A stretch of DNA of 64,000 nt, taken from assembly GCA_024693135.1 (NCBI GenBank), contig JAILLN010000033.1, positions 1 to 64,000 of the forward strand. Direction: 5' to 3'. Of the stretch, positions 7,553-16,328 are shown one piece after another; within the stretch, counting starts at the first letter, position 1, and the number at the start of each line of letters is the position of its first letter. The translations under genes were made by a program, and so were the position numbers. The stretch comes from Lachnospiraceae bacterium (GTDB taxonomy: Bacteria > Bacillota > Clostridia > Lachnospirales > Lachnospiraceae). The notes beneath the pieces were generated by a model. That model was not told where the DNA came from and did no database searches. It saw only the letters and a program-made list of their open reading frames with translations.

Positions 7553-8242
7553 TTACATTTCCTCGATATGCAGAACATAATCCAGGCTCCGGAGTGCCTC
7601 TATGATCTCCGAATGGTTCTTGTATTTTTTCAGCTCCGGGCTTGTGATCGTCATGGAGATGGTATAGACGCTGAGCCTTGATTCCCGGTAGGAGCGGTTC
7701 AGCTCGATGTCGTCGATGGACAGGCCGAGCCTCCGGATGGTGGTGATGAAGTTCCCCAAATGCCGGCTCTCTACCAGCTCCAGATGAACCTCCATATGGC
7801 TCGAGACCCCCTTCAGAAACTGCTCCAGCCAGGGCATCATAATGAGGCACAGCAGAAGCATCACGGCAGAGAATACCGCGATGGCATAAAACCCTGCTCC
7901 GGAGGCAATGCCGATGATGCAGCAGCTCCACAGCGCCGCCGCGGTGGTAAGGCCGAGGATCTGGTTCCTGGCATTGCGGAACAGAGAGTGGACGCTGATG
8001 GAGGCAGACGCCACGAGCACCGCCGCAGAAAGCAGATAGACCTGTGCTTTCCCGTCCGGATAGATGCCTCCCGTGGTAAGCTTCAGCTCCGTAAGCACCG
8101 CCGAGGCCGAGGCAAGCCCCATGACCATAAAGGTCCGAAGCCCCGCGGAATGCCTTTTTATGGAACGCTCACAGCCGATCACCGCACACAAGAGTACGGC
8201 CAGCACGATCCGAAACAGGATGATCTTCACTTCCATGCTCAT
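7553..8242 (-). CDS. MgtC/SapB-family membrane protein
   Basis: A 229-residue protein. The N-terminal half has about five membrane segments and the MgtC hallmark GCERSIKRHSAGLRTFMVMGLASA. The C-terminal 80 residues form an ACT-like soluble domain (EVHLELVESRHLGNF...RLGLSIDDIEL). MgtC proteins affect Mg2+ and acid homeostasis and can act on P-type or F-type ATPases; the precise role varies. The start overlaps the stop of the antiporter gene by 4 bp (ATGA), so it is translated as the last gene of the ABC-importer/antiporter operon. Confidence 0.88.
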   Translation of the reverse strand: MSMEVKIILFRIVLAVLLCAVIGCERSIKRHSAGLRTFMVMGLASASAVLTELKLTTGGIYPDGKAQVYLLSAAVLVASASISVHSLFRNARNQILGLTTAAALWSCCIIGIASGAGFYAIAVFSAVMLLLCLIMMPWLEQFLKGVSSHMEVHLELVESRHLGNFITTIRRLGLSIDDIELNRSYRESRLSVYTISMTITSPELKKYKNHSEIIEALRSLDYVLHIEEM

Positions 8243-9951
8243 TTCTTATCTCCTTCCTGCATCCCAAACACTTCCTCCGGCTTCTCTCCCGGCTTCTCTT
8301 TCGTTCTGTCTCCTGCCTTCTCTCCCGGCTTCTCCTTAACTCTGTCTCCTGCCTTCTCTCCTGCCTTCTCCTTAACTCTGTCTCCTGCCTTCTCCTTAGC
8401 TCTGTCCGAACTCTTCTCTCCGGCTTTCTTTCTGGCCTTTTCCCTCAGCTTTTTCCCCACGCGCTTATCGCCCTTCTTCGAGCCGCCCTCTTTCTTCTGC
8501 TTCTTTTTGGCAGGCTCGGGCTTGATCATCTCCTGGTAATGCTCCTCCGCCTCCTCCGAAAAGACCGCCTCGTCCCGGTTTTCCCCTTCTAAGGACAGCT
8601 CCTCCTGGATCTTCTGGATCTGCCCGATAAGCCTCTCCACCGGAGACTGCTCCTGCCCGCCTGCACTTTCGGAATCATCCTGATCCTGAAGCTTCACCAT
8701 CTCCTCCAGGTCATTGGAATAAGAGCCGGAAAGATACAGCGCCGCCTTTGCCGCCGAGGGGCCGATCAGCTCATAGAGGATGCTGGATGCCAGGATGATG
8801 GTATAAAGCGCCCTGCCACTGTCGCCTCCCAAGGTCCTGGCCCCAAGCTCCGCCAGGCCGATGGCGACCCCCGCCTGGGGGATCAGGGCAAGCCCCAGGT
8901 AATTCCGGATCTTCTTATCACTTCCTATGATCTGGCAGCCAAGGAAGGCTCCGCCGTACTTGCCTAAGATCCGCACCAAAAAATAGCCCACCCCGATCAG
9001 CAGAAGCGGCGTGCCCCCGATGGATGCGTTTTTTTGCAGCAGCGCACCCAGGTCGAAGGATATCCCGGAGCGGACAAAGAAGAGCATCAGGATCGGCGGG
9101 CTGAAATAATTCAGCTGCCGGAACAGCCGCTCGTCATCCGTCAGATTGATGTAAACCGTGGCCATGGCCATGCAGCCAAGCAGCGGCGAGGTCTCAAGCA
9201 GGGCACAGATGCCGCAGAAGGAAAACAGCATGGTAACGGCGATGATAAGGCGGTTGTCGCTGGAATTCCGGTTCTTCATAAAGAGCATGGTAAGAAAGCC
9301 GAAAAAGGCCCCCAGGAACAGAACCCCCACATTGATAAGGAAGGGCAGGAGCACATTCCCCGCAAGGCTTGCGCCCTCAGAAGCCTCCGCTATGGCGATG
9401 GAGATGGCTACGCTGTAAGCCACCAGGGCAATGATGTCGTCCAGTGCCACCACCTGCAGCAGCGTCTCCACGAAGGGTCCCTTCGCATGGACCTGCCTTA
9501 TGGTCATCATGGTGGAGGCCGGCGCGGTAGCCGCCGCAAGGGCAGAAAGCACCACCGCAAAGGGCAGGGAAAGCCTGAGCACAAAGACGCAGAGGACGAA
9601 GACCAAAACCGTGGCCAGAGCGGCCTCCAGGAAGGTAACGAGGACTACGCCGGTGCCGTTCTTTTTCAGCGTCTCCATGCGGAAGTATTCCCCGGTGGAA
9701 AACGCGATGAAGGCCAGGGCGATATCCGGCAGGAAATTCATGCCCTGAACGACCCCGGCCGGGATCAGGTCGAGCCCATAAGGCCCGATCAGGATCCCGG
9801 CCAGGATATATGCCGTGACATTGGGCAGCCTCAGCTTCTTCGTGATCCGGGTCATGAGAAATCCTGCAATGAGGATCATGGCCACAGAAAGGATCGCTGC
9901 CGCTGCGGAAGATTCTGCTCCTAATTTTTCATAAAGTGACGACGCTGACAT
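8239..9951 (-). CDS. CPA2-type cation:proton antiporter with Lys/Glu repeat tail
   Basis: A 570-residue protein. Residues about 15-400 form 11-13 membrane segments of the KefB/NhaS3 class, with LPNVTAYILAGILIGPYGLDL, the ALDDIIALVAY motif carrying the ion-binding aspartate pair, and FFVRSGISFDLGALL. It lacks the TrkA-N domain of KefB. Instead, the last 150 residues are highly charged and end in imperfect repeats of KEKAGDRV/KEKPGEKAGDR. The gene sits 6 bp downstream of the ABC ATPase and overlaps mgtC by 4 bp. Exchange of K+ or Na+ for H+ is inferred from the family. Confidence 0.88.
   Translation of the reverse strand: MSASSLYEKLGAESSAAAAILSVAMILIAGFLMTRITKKLRLPNVTAYILAGILIGPYGLDLIPAGVVQGMNFLPDIALAFIAFSTGEYFRMETLKKNGTGVVLVTFLEAALATVLVFVLCVFVLRLSLPFAVVLSALAAATAPASTMMTIRQVHAKGPFVETLLQVVALDDIIALVAYSVAISIAIAEASEGASLAGNVLLPFLINVGVLFLGAFFGFLTMLFMKNRNSSDNRLIIAVTMLFSFCGICALLETSPLLGCMAMATVYINLTDDERLFRQLNYFSPPILMLFFVRSGISFDLGALLQKNASIGGTPLLLIGVGYFLVRILGKYGGAFLGCQIIGSDKKIRNYLGLALIPQAGVAIGLAELGARTLGGDSGRALYTIILASSILYELIGPSAAKAALYLSGSYSNDLEEMVKLQDQDDSESAGGQEQSPVERLIGQIQKIQEELSLEGENRDEAVFSEEAEEHYQEMIKPEPAKKKQKKEGGSKKGDKRVGKKLREKARKKAGEKSSDRAKEKAGDRVKEKAGEKAGDRVKEKPGEKAGDRTKEKPGEKPEEVFGMQEGDKK
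8255..8440. repeat. Coding repeats in the antiporter tail
   Basis: Imperfect repeats of about 33-36 bp, rich in CTTCTC and CTGTCTCCTGCC on the plus strand, encode the AGEKAGDRVKEK units at the antiporter C-terminus. Copy number is likely to vary between strains. Confidence 0.6.
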
Positions 9952-9957
9952 AGCGCA

Positions 9958-11607
9958 TCAGCCGATGGCAAGGCTTCCGGCCGAGACGATCCTGCCGGAT
10001 TTACGGTCAAAGAGCAGGATGTCCTTCCCTTTGATCTCGATCCCGGTCTCCTGCCCGATCTGGTAGATCACTCCGCCGAAGATGACGCTGGTCAGCAGAT
10101 AATCCCCTACCCTGAGCTTTAAGGTAGACTCCATCCCGGTAGGCATGGCGCCGTATATCGTGGAGGAAAGCCCGCCGTTTTCCACGATCCCGATGGCTTC
10201 CGGGCGGACTCCCAGCACAAAGTCCGAATCCGTCACCACCGGCTCGTCCTGGATGCTGTCGTCCTCTTCCTCCACCATCTGCACGTGGTATTTGAATACC
10301 TCATCTTTATTTGTCTTTTCTACCGCGCCCTTTTTCTTAAGCCTTTCCTTCTCCGCATTCTGCTTATCCTCTGCATCCTGATCCCGCTTTTTCTGCCATT
10401 CCCGAAGATCCATGGGATCGTTGGGGATAAAGCGCGCATCCATGCCGCCCAAGACCTTCAGGCGGATGCTCCCGTCGGATTCCTGCTCCCCCTTTGCATC
10501 GATGAAGTTCATGGAAGGGTTGCCTACAAAGTCCGCCACGAAGAGATTGGAGGGACGGTTGTATACCTCAAGCGGCGCGGCATACTGCTGCAGCACCCCA
10601 TTATTGATAAGGCAGATCCTGGTAGCCAGCGTCATGGCCTCCATCTGGTCATGGGTCACATATACGAAGGTGCTCCCGGTCTCCAGATGAAGCCTCTGCA
10701 GCTCATAGCGCATCTCCAGCCTCAGCTTCGCATCCAGGTTGGACAGCGGCTCGTCCATGAAGAGCACCTGCGGCTCCGGAGCCAGAGTACGGGCGATGGC
10801 CACCCTCTGCTGCTGCCCTCCGGAAAGCTCTGCCGGATACCGGTCCATGAACATCCCGATCTTGACGATCCTGGAGCAGGCACGGACTCTGGAGTCGATC
10901 TCCTCCTGGGAAAGCTTCCTTACCTGGGTCACCACCTTGCCACCCTTTACGGCCTCGCATTTTTCGTTCAGCTCCTCCCCCTCGGCCTTATGCTTTGACT
11001 TCAGGTCATTCAGCCTGGATTCATATTGCGACAGCTTCTCCTTCGCTTGGGCCGCCGGATCCGAAGCCTCATGGATCTTCAGGGCGAAGAGTTCCTTTGC
11101 CGTATACATGGAAAGGGTGAAATTATCGATCAGCTTGACGCAGGCCTTATTCTCATCCAGCTTCCCGTTCTTGTCCCGGCATTCCTCGATGATCTCACGG
11201 ACCTTATTCCCGTTTTGGAGAGCCCGGATCATATCCTGGGCCTGCTTCGCCTCCACATCCAGCTTCGGCAGCTCCTCCTTGATGTTCTTAAGGCCGAAGG
11301 AGATATTCTGATATACCGTCATATTGGGCCAGAGGGCATAATTCTGGAAAAGGAAGCCCACCTTCCTCTTATTCGGCGGCACGTTGATCCCCGCATTGCT
11401 GTCAAAGACCACCCGGTCGCCGATCTTGATCTGCCCCTCCGTAGGCGTCTCCAATCCGGCGATCATCCTAAGGATCGTGGTCTTCCCGCAGCCGGAGGGT
11501 CCAAGCAGGGTAATAAAGGAATTATCGGGGATCTCCAGGCTCACATTGTCCACTCCGAAGAATTTTCCCCAGCGCTTTGTGATGTTTTTCAAAATGATTT
11601 CCGGCAT
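9958..11607 (-). CDS. ABC transporter ATP-binding protein (Fe3+/polyamine type) with large insertion
   Basis: A 549-residue protein, where relatives of the FbpC/PotA/MalK class have about 350-370. Walker A is GPSGCGKT (36-43), the Q-loop is FLFQNYALWP (Q88), the signature is LSGGQQQR (from 261), Walker B is VLFMDEP, and the H-loop is YVTHDQMEAM. Between the Q-loop and signature there are about 170 residues instead of about 50. The additional roughly 120 residues (about 111-247) are charged and coiled-coil-like (KEKLSQYESRLNDLKSKHK). A second charged insert lies near 390-455, before the TOBE-like C-terminus. It energises the permease encoded 3 bp upstream. All catalytic motifs are intact, so it should be active. 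Confidence 0.9.
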   Translation of the reverse strand: MPEIILKNITKRWGKFFGVDNVSLEIPDNSFITLLGPSGCGKTTILRMIAGLETPTEGQIKIGDRVVFDSNAGINVPPNKRKVGFLFQNYALWPNMTVYQNISFGLKNIKEELPKLDVEAKQAQDMIRALQNGNKVREIIEECRDKNGKLDENKACVKLIDNFTLSMYTAKELFALKIHEASDPAAQAKEKLSQYESRLNDLKSKHKAEGEELNEKCEAVKGGKVVTQVRKLSQEEIDSRVRACSRIVKIGMFMDRYPAELSGGQQQRVAIARTLAPEPQVLFMDEPLSNLDAKLRLEMRYELQRLHLETGSTFVYVTHDQMEAMTLATRICLINNGVLQQYAAPLEVYNRPSNLFVADFVGNPSMNFIDAKGEQESDGSIRLKVLGGMDARFIPNDPMDLREWQKKRDQDAEDKQNAEKERLKKKGAVEKTNKDEVFKYHVQMVEEEDDSIQDEPVVTDSDFVLGVRPEAIGIVENGGLSSTIYGAMPTGMESTLKLRVGDYLLTSVIFGGVIYQIGQETGIEIKGKDILLFDRKSGRIVSAGSLAIG

Positions 11608-11610
11608 GCT

Positions 11611-13440
11611 TCAACCTCCTATGCCGCTGTCCAGGCTCGCACCCGTCAGCTTATTCACCAATGTGTTAAAGATCAGGATCGTCACGATCAGGATCAGGTT
11701 GATGGCGCTGGAGAAGGCATACAGGCCCATCTCATCGAAGTAGTCCAGCGTCGTGGAAAGAATGAAGCCCTGCGTACAAAGAAGCAGGAACAGGGACAGC
11801 TCCCTTAAGCAGGTCATGAAGGGAAGCAGGTATCCGCTGATGATGGAGGACTTCTGGATCGGTATGATGATCCTGGTCATCCGCTTGATCCAGGGCGTAT
11901 TCATGATCACCGCGGCCTCCTCCAGCTCTCCGCTCAGCTGAAGCATGGAATTCAGGGAGCTTCTCGAGGCAAAGGGGATATACTTCACCACGCCCGCGAT
12001 GATCAGCAGCGTATAGGTATTGAACAGATTGATGTGTTCATTGGAAAACAGGATGAAGAACGCCGCGCCTACCGCGATGGAAGGCATCAAGTAGGGAAGG
12101 AATGCGACATTATTCACATAGTTCGCCCACTTGTTCCGGCGCTTCTTGGAGACCGCATAGCCGATCAGCGTGCCGATGGTCCCGGCGATCAGGGCGCAGG
12201 CCACGGCAAGCAACAGTGTTCCCTTGAAGGCGTGCCAGATCGTGGAATTATACAGGATCCCGGGCTGGCCGTACATCCCGTTCTCGGTGACATTCTCATT
12301 GGTGATCCACCATTTCGTGGTCAGGTGGCTCACATCCCTGGTATAAAGGAAGCTGTAATCTCCCGGGTTCGGCAGGAAGGTTTCCAGCGTAAACAGGATG
12401 ATGGGCCATATGCTCGTAAAGAAGGTGATCACGATGAAGATGATCCCCACCACATATTTCCCGGCCTTGCCGATGGAGATCTTGGTCAGCTGACCGGACT
12501 TGCCCGTGACCGTGGTATAATTCTTCCGGCTCTTCAGGCTCATCTGGTTCACCCCCAGGATCAGCACCCCGAAGATCATCATGATGATGGCAAGGATGCT
12601 GGCCTCGCCGGTATACTTGCTGTTCATGGAGATATACTTGGTGGACAGCGTGGTCAGGTTGAGGTAATGGGGCACCGGATAGCTTCCCATGGCGCTCCCG
12701 AATACCAGAAGGATCGTGGATAGGATGGCCGGCTTGATCATGGGAAGCGTGACCCTCGTCATGATCTTCCACTTCGGCGTATCCAGGATGGTGGCCGCCT
12801 CCTCCAGGTTCGCATCCATATTCTTAAAGATGCCTCCGATCAGGATATAGGCAAAGGGCGCATAATGCAGCCCCAAAACGACCGCGCTCGGAAATACGCC
12901 CCGGCACCACCAATTGGGAAAATACACATGAAAAAGGGAGGCCAGAAGCCCGTCCGAGGTACCGGTGATCTTGTTGCTGTAAAACATATGCTGCCAGACC
13001 ACGGCCAGGGTCCACTGCGGCATGATGTAGGGGAAAATGAAGATGGAGCTTAGGTATTTCCGGTACTTCATGTCCGTCCTCGTCACGAGGAAGGCAAACA
13101 GTCCGCCAAACAGGATGGAGATGGCACAGGTCAGAACAGAAAGGATCACCGTATTCATCAGCGGGATCCAGAGGTTGGTCTTCGCCAGCTTGCTGGTAAA
13201 CAGGTCGATATAATTGACGATGGTATGTCCGCTCACCTTCCCGGTCAGATGCTGGTCGATGGTGCCCGGGTGGATCTTGAAGGTATCCTCCACGATGGCG
13301 ACGATCGGCGCAACTGTACTGAAGGTAAGGACGATCCCGAAAAGCAGCAGGATGATATTCTGTGGCTGGGAGAACCAGGTTTTAAGCTTATTCTTGAATA
13401 TTGCCCCCTTGTCGGGCTTTACGGCTTCATTCATGGTCAT
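11611..13440 (-). CDS. Fused ABC transporter permease (FbpB type)
   Basis: A 609-residue protein with two permease halves in one chain and about 12 membrane segments. Each half has an EAA loop for the ATPase: LEEAATILDTPKWKIMTRVT near residue 215 and LEEAAVIMNTPWIKRMTR near 525. This is the layout of iron(III), phosphonate and phosphoglycerate-type importers. The gene lies between the binding-protein gene (78 bp upstream, across a hairpin) and the ATPase (3 bp downstream). The substrate cannot be told from sequence. Confidence 0.9.
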   Translation of the reverse strand: MTMNEAVKPDKGAIFKNKLKTWFSQPQNIILLLFGIVLTFSTVAPIVAIVEDTFKIHPGTIDQHLTGKVSGHTIVNYIDLFTSKLAKTNLWIPLMNTVILSVLTCAISILFGGLFAFLVTRTDMKYRKYLSSIFIFPYIMPQWTLAVVWQHMFYSNKITGTSDGLLASLFHVYFPNWWCRGVFPSAVVLGLHYAPFAYILIGGIFKNMDANLEEAATILDTPKWKIMTRVTLPMIKPAILSTILLVFGSAMGSYPVPHYLNLTTLSTKYISMNSKYTGEASILAIIMMIFGVLILGVNQMSLKSRKNYTTVTGKSGQLTKISIGKAGKYVVGIIFIVITFFTSIWPIILFTLETFLPNPGDYSFLYTRDVSHLTTKWWITNENVTENGMYGQPGILYNSTIWHAFKGTLLLAVACALIAGTIGTLIGYAVSKKRRNKWANYVNNVAFLPYLMPSIAVGAAFFILFSNEHINLFNTYTLLIIAGVVKYIPFASRSSLNSMLQLSGELEEAAVIMNTPWIKRMTRIIIPIQKSSIISGYLLPFMTCLRELSLFLLLCTQGFILSTTLDYFDEMGLYAFSSAINLILIVTILIFNTLVNKLTGASLDSGIGG

Positions 13441-13464
13441 GCTCCTTAGTCTACTACCTTCTGA

Positions 13465-13491
13465 AAGGGGCGCCTATTGCGGGCGCCCCTT
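13465..13491 (-). terminator. Intra-operon hairpin between binding protein and permease
   Basis: A ten-bp GC-rich stem (AAGGGGCGCC and GGCGCCCCTT) with a 7-nt loop sits in the 78-bp gap. There is no T-run. Such hairpins often protect the upstream mRNA or reduce read-through, so that the binding protein is made in excess over the membrane parts. Confidence 0.6.
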
Positions 13492-13518
13492 GGTTCATCT
13501 AAAGATTCCCGTCCTTAC

Positions 13519-14892
13519 TTACTCGGCACTGTAGTGATCCAGCACGTCGATCCAGCTGCCGACGCTGAAGGAAACCTCAGAGCAGTATGCCGGATCTTCC
13601 AGCACCAGCTCGCCCTGTCCTTCGCCGGTCCACCAGTCATAACCGCGGTCGTTCTTTGCCGGGAATTCCTCGCCGCCGCCCTCGCTGTGGTGATAGGTCG
13701 ACTCGATGGCCTCTGCCACCTTCGGATTGGAGGAATATCCGCCCATGTCCTTGCCCCATGCGTCAAAGCCTTCCTCTGTGCAGGTCATGTAAGCGATGAA
13801 GGCGCATGCCGTCCAGGGAAGAGGGCTGTTCTTGGTCAGGAAGAGATAATGGCAGTAGCCGTAGCCGCCGATGCCGGTATAGCCGTCGTCATAAGCCGCC
13901 ACGTTGACGTTTGCCACGGAGACGCCCGCAGACTCCTCCACGGAGCGCAGCTTGGAATAAACCAGAAGCCCGGACTGGTCGGTGGCGGAAGCATCCACCA
14001 GGGTGTTGCAGATCGGGCCGTCGTCTGTCTGCTCATTGTAATTATTGACCCAGAGCTTGATCCATGCCAGGGCATATTTGCCGTTTTCGCCTAAGCCGAG
14101 GTCGGCCGCATCCGCTTCCACTTCCTTGATGACCGGATCGAAATAAGCCTTCTTGGAATCATCCAGCTTGTCATAGGCATCCTTCAGCCAGCCTGCGTAC
14201 TTATCCTCTGTAAGCATCATCAGGAAGTTCTTGCCCACGATCTCGGAATCCACGCCCATGAACAGGGGATGGGAGCCTTCTGCCACAAAATCCCAGCAGT
14301 TGCCGTAGGTCGCGCTTCCGGTATTGTTGTACATGAAGACCTTATTCAGGGTCTGCAGCGGCAGGAAGCCCTCATAAGCATCCGGGGTCGTGCCCTTTGC
14401 CTCTGCCCATTCCTTGGGAACGAAGGTCTTAAGGATGTCTGTATCCACCATCTTGGTCTGGATCTGGTTGCCGTCCTGGATCAGAGTCATGGCGAAGGTG
14501 CCGGTGCCCTTCAGGGAATCCGAGGTCAGCTGCTCAAAGATCTTGTTATTCTTGGGCTGCTGCCACTCAAACTCCATGGTATAATTCGGATCGATGGACT
14601 GCAGGTACTCGATGAATACCGGCAGGGCTGACTTGCCCCGGCTGGAATTGCCGACTCCGTAGAAGGTCTTGCCGTTGGATTCCTCGATGGCCTTTGCCGC
14701 AAGCTCTTCCAGGCTCATGGTCTCGGCCTCTGCGATGATGGCATCGATGCCGGTAAGCTCCTCCGGCTTCGCGGCCTCTGCCTCTCCTGTGCCCGCTGCC
14801 GGTGCCGCCTGCGGTACTCCCTCCGCACAGCCTGAAAGCATTCCGATTGCCATGGCTCCTGCAAGCAGGATGGAAATGATCTTCTTCTTCAC
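13519..14892 (-). CDS. Extracellular solute-binding lipoprotein of the ABC importer
   Basis: 457 residues from a GTG at 14890-14892, chosen because AAGGAGG lies at good spacing and the signal peptide then starts VKKKIISILLAG. The lipobox is GMLSGC (lipidated Cys22). The mature part is a family 1-like binding fold (PVFIEYLQSIDPN, WAEAKGTTPDAYEGFLPLQTLNK, ENGKYALAWIKLWVNN). It captures the substrate for the permease and ATPase that follow. Expression probably depends on the adjacent YesN-type regulator, because the promoter has a good -10 but no -35. Confidence 0.88.
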   Translation of the reverse strand: MKKKIISILLAGAMAIGMLSGCAEGVPQAAPAAGTGEAEAAKPEELTGIDAIIAEAETMSLEELAAKAIEESNGKTFYGVGNSSRGKSALPVFIEYLQSIDPNYTMEFEWQQPKNNKIFEQLTSDSLKGTGTFAMTLIQDGNQIQTKMVDTDILKTFVPKEWAEAKGTTPDAYEGFLPLQTLNKVFMYNNTGSATYGNCWDFVAEGSHPLFMGVDSEIVGKNFLMMLTEDKYAGWLKDAYDKLDDSKKAYFDPVIKEVEADAADLGLGENGKYALAWIKLWVNNYNEQTDDGPICNTLVDASATDQSGLLVYSKLRSVEESAGVSVANVNVAAYDDGYTGIGGYGYCHYLFLTKNSPLPWTACAFIAYMTCTEEGFDAWGKDMGGYSSNPKVAEAIESTYHHSEGGGEEFPAKNDRGYDWWTGEGQGELVLEDPAYCSEVSFSVGSWIDVLDHYSAE

Positions 14893-14957
14893 TGTTTTGC
14901 TCCTCCTTTTTCGTTTTCGCTTTAGGGTCACACATAAACCCCCGTGATCTGTCTTTC

Positions 14958-14963
14958 ATTATA
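14958..14963 (-). promoter_or_regulatory. Probable activator-dependent promoter of the importer operon (-10 box)
   Basis: A perfect TATAAT on the minus strand lies about 65 bp upstream of the GTG start. No -35 hexamer stands 16-18 bp before it. Instead, CCCCATACCCATCC, a short direct repeat of CCCAT, covers that region. This fits a promoter needing the response regulator encoded next door. Confidence 0.45.
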
Positions 14964-15031
14964 GTGAGCCGGCTTAAGGATGGGTATGGGGCAAAACTGA
15001 TATATCTTGTAAAAAACCTTCAAATCAAAAA

Positions 15032-15068
15032 CGGCATATCCCCGGCTGTCCGGTGATATGCCGCCTTT
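15032..15068. terminator. Bidirectional terminator between regulator and importer operons
   Basis: A hairpin with stem CGGCATATC / GATATGCCG followed by TTTTT on both strands. On the minus strand it ends the control operon just before the importer promoter. Confidence 0.75.
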
Positions 15069-15120
15069 TTGCTTCCTTTACGGGATCTCTGCCCCTCCCC
15101 GCCGAAGGTTTGGCCTTAAG

Positions 15121-15372
15121 CTAATCCAGCCAAAGCGTATTGAGCTCCCCGTATTCCTTTGTGACCCGCTGAAGCTCCTTGTCCAGCTTGGCGCTTCGTG
15201 CCACTCCCTTTTTCTCGGCCTGGTCGCTTTCATATACGATGCGGCATACCTCCAGGTACTTTTCATCGGTCTCGCGGGTACGCCTGCTCAAAAGCCGCAG
15301 CACCTTCATCAGCTTATCCGGCTTGCCGCTCAGGTAGGCCGCCAGGTCATCCCCGGGGATCTCCGTGACCAC
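15121..15372 (-). CDS. Small uncharacterised protein at the end of the control operon
   Basis: An 83-residue, charged, helical protein (KLMKVLRLLSRRTRETDEKY, ELQRVTKEYGELNTLW) with no recognised domain. The start is a GTG 12 nt after AGGAGG, so it is uncertain; the frame is open further upstream. It is followed directly by the terminator at 15032-15068. No function can be assigned. Confidence 0.45.
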   Translation of the reverse strand: MVTEIPGDDLAAYLSGKPDKLMKVLRLLSRRTRETDEKYLEVCRIVYESDQAEKKGVARSAKLDKELQRVTKEYGELNTLWLD

Positions 15373-15542
15373 CTCATCCTCTATCCTCCTAAGTCCAAAG
15401 CCTCTGGAACAACCGGGGCCTGTCCGCCTGCGCCGATGATCAGGCGCTCCTTAAAGACCTGACGTATTCCTCACACAGCTCCCGGATCTTTGCAAGCAGC
15501 CCTTCTCCCTTCTGCCCGCCTGCATGGCCGGGCCGGCTCTGA
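15373..15542 (-). pseudogene. Possible frameshifted remnant between regulator and small ORF
   Basis: Two protein-like stretches occur in different frames: LLAKIRELCEEYVRSLRSA, then, one frame shifted, VFKERLIIGAGGQAPVVPEA ending LDLGG and TAG. They would join into one reading frame by a single frameshift near 15450. No start codon with a ribosome site is evident. It may be a decayed short gene or coincidence. Confidence 0.2.
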
Positions 15543-16328
15543 TCAGGGCTCCTTTGGGCGCAGATTTTTCAGGCCATTTGCCTGGTAATCGGAGGGTGAG
15601 ACGCCGGCCAGCTTCTTGAAGGTATTGGAAAAATAAGCGATGTCCTGGTAGCCCACAAGGGATGCCGCCTCATTTACCCGGACCTGCACATCCTTCAGCA
15701 GATCCATAGCCTTGCGGATCCTTAGGCGGGTCAGGTAGGTATTGATCCCGACGCCGGTCTCCGACTTGAAAAGCCTCATCAGATGGCCCTCGCTGACCCC
15801 CAGGGACTGTGCCGCCATCCCTACGGTAAAGCCGCTATCCGAGACATGCTCCCGGATAAAGGCTATGGCCTCCCGGACATATCGGTTGGATACCCCCTCT
15901 CCCACATCTAGGGGAATCAGCTCCTCCTCAAGCATCGCCTCATCCACCGGAGCATTGGGATGAAGATGCAGAAGCCTTTGGACGGATGCCTCCAGCTCCC
16001 CGTCGTCGAAGGGCTTCAGCAGGTAGTCCGAAGCCCCGATCCGGACAGCCTGCCTGGCATAGGTGAATTCATCGTAGGCCGTAAGGAAGATGACCTTGAT
16101 CCCCGGATAGCGCTTCATCAGCTCCTCCGCCATGGCAAGCCCGTCCATCTTCGGCATCCGGATATCCGAGATCACAAGCTCCGGCCTTGATTCCTCCGCC
16201 ATGCGCAGGGCTTCCTCCCCATTGGGCGCTTCCGCCACCACTTCGCAGCCGATCAGCTGCCAGTCCGTGTGCTCCACGATGCCCCTGCGTACATATTTTT
16301 CATCATCCACCACCATGACCCTGGTCAT
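15543..16328 (-). CDS. YesN-type response regulator (receiver plus AraC helix-turn-helix)
   Basis: A 261-residue protein. The receiver domain is at 1-120 with VMVVDDE, phospho-acceptor Asp55 in LVISDIRMPK, FLTAYDEF and YLLKPFDDGE. A C-terminal AraC/XylS DNA-binding domain lies at about 165-255 (VGMAAQSLGVSEGHLMRLFK and VGYQDIAYFSNTFKKLAGVSP). The ATG overlaps the stop of the PAS/MBL gene by 4 bp. It should receive phosphate from the kinase encoded at 17148-18869 and activate the importer operon that starts at 14892. Confidence 0.92.
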   Translation of the reverse strand: MTRVMVVDDEKYVRRGIVEHTDWQLIGCEVVAEAPNGEEALRMAEESRPELVISDIRMPKMDGLAMAEELMKRYPGIKVIFLTAYDEFTYARQAVRIGASDYLLKPFDDGELEASVQRLLHLHPNAPVDEAMLEEELIPLDVGEGVSNRYVREAIAFIREHVSDSGFTVGMAAQSLGVSEGHLMRLFKSETGVGINTYLTRLRIRKAMDLLKDVQVRVNEAASLVGYQDIAYFSNTFKKLAGVSPSDYQANGLKNLRPKEP

